From the NCBI GenBank assembly GCA_016210785.1, contig JACQTN010000172.1, positions 1-5,701 of the forward strand: a stretch of DNA of 5,701 nucleotides, written 5' to 3'. The stretch is from Armatimonadota bacterium. GTDB taxonomy: Bacteria > Sysuimicrobiota > Sysuimicrobiia > Sysuimicrobiales > JACQTN01. The notes beneath the pieces were generated by a model, which saw only the letters and a list, made by a program, of their open reading frames with translations, ran no database searches and was not told the origin of the DNA. This document shows positions 5,603 to 5,701 of the stretch, piece after piece. Position 1 is the first letter of the stretch; every line of letters begins with the position of its first letter. Made by a program: the position numbers and the translations under genes.

Positions 5603-5701
5603 CCAATGCCGGTCGCCTTCACGTTTAAGTTTGGCCGGTCCCCGCCGATAATGCCATGGTATGCACCCGGGATCGTCAGCCCCGGTCTCATGGTGCGGTG
5701 C
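5603..5701. other. Unassigned right edge, open in one frame on each strand
   Basis: On the plus strand an ATG at 5606 opens a frame (MPVAFTFKFGRSPPIMPWYA, then on to the window edge) without a stop, but with no good ribosome site. On the minus strand a frame entering from the edge reads MRPGLTIPGAYHGIIGG and so on, ending ATGIG at TGA 5601-5599, which would overlap the rnpB -35 box. I recognise neither protein. At most one is real, and 100 bases of GC-rich DNA can be open by chance. Confidence 0.2.

Noticed and set aside
5167..5628. 153-codon open frame on the plus strand
   Set aside because: It is a spurious frame antisense to the RNase P RNA. Such frames beginning near 'CKPGSV' commonly arise from the conserved 3' end of rnpB.

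Overview
The window is GC-rich bacterial DNA. A class-A-like bacterial RNase P RNA gene (rnpB) shows that the host is a bacterium. The high GC content, the type III-B CRISPR genes and the Cas6 of the 'RAMP protein Cas6' type suggest an environmental or thermophile-like lineage, but the sequence alone does not settle the phylum.

The left three quarters is a tightly packed operon read on the minus strand, from about 4303 down to about 219. Its order is cas6 (pre-crRNA endoribonuclease), a 492-residue protein with an N-terminal SEC-C zinc motif, a small UPF0158-family protein, and cmr1 (a RAMP subunit of the type III-B Cmr effector). A fifth gene opens at 289 and is cut off after about 23 codons. 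Junctions are ATGA or TGATG overlaps or a 9-base gap, so the genes are probably translationally coupled. The fifth gene runs into what looks like the end of an insertion sequence, whose transposase C-terminus occupies 1-168. The rest of the Cmr complex (Cas10/Cmr2 and others) is therefore not visible and may have been separated from its promoter by the insertion. cmr1 is clearly less GC-rich than the genes upstream of it.

Diverging from cas6 across a roughly 180-base intergenic region is a plus-strand toxin-antitoxin pair: an 83-residue ribbon-helix-helix antitoxin (4484-4735) and a 134-residue PIN-domain ribonuclease toxin (4735-5139). It has a strong TTGACT-17-TATGAT promoter. A perfect 17-base palindrome lies across the promoter spacer and -10 box, as expected for autorepression. 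The predicted transcript start leaves almost no 5' leader.

The right end holds rnpB on the minus strand (about 5566 to 5186), closed by a perfect 11-bp P1 helix, with its own extended -10 promoter. The last 100 bases are ambiguous and are open in one frame on each strand.

The point of most interest is the co-transcription of a SEC-C protein (with a C-terminal motif resembling the MbcA/ParS/Xre toxin-binding region) and a UPF0158 protein between cas6 and cmr1, next to a divergent PIN/RHH toxin-antitoxin pair.
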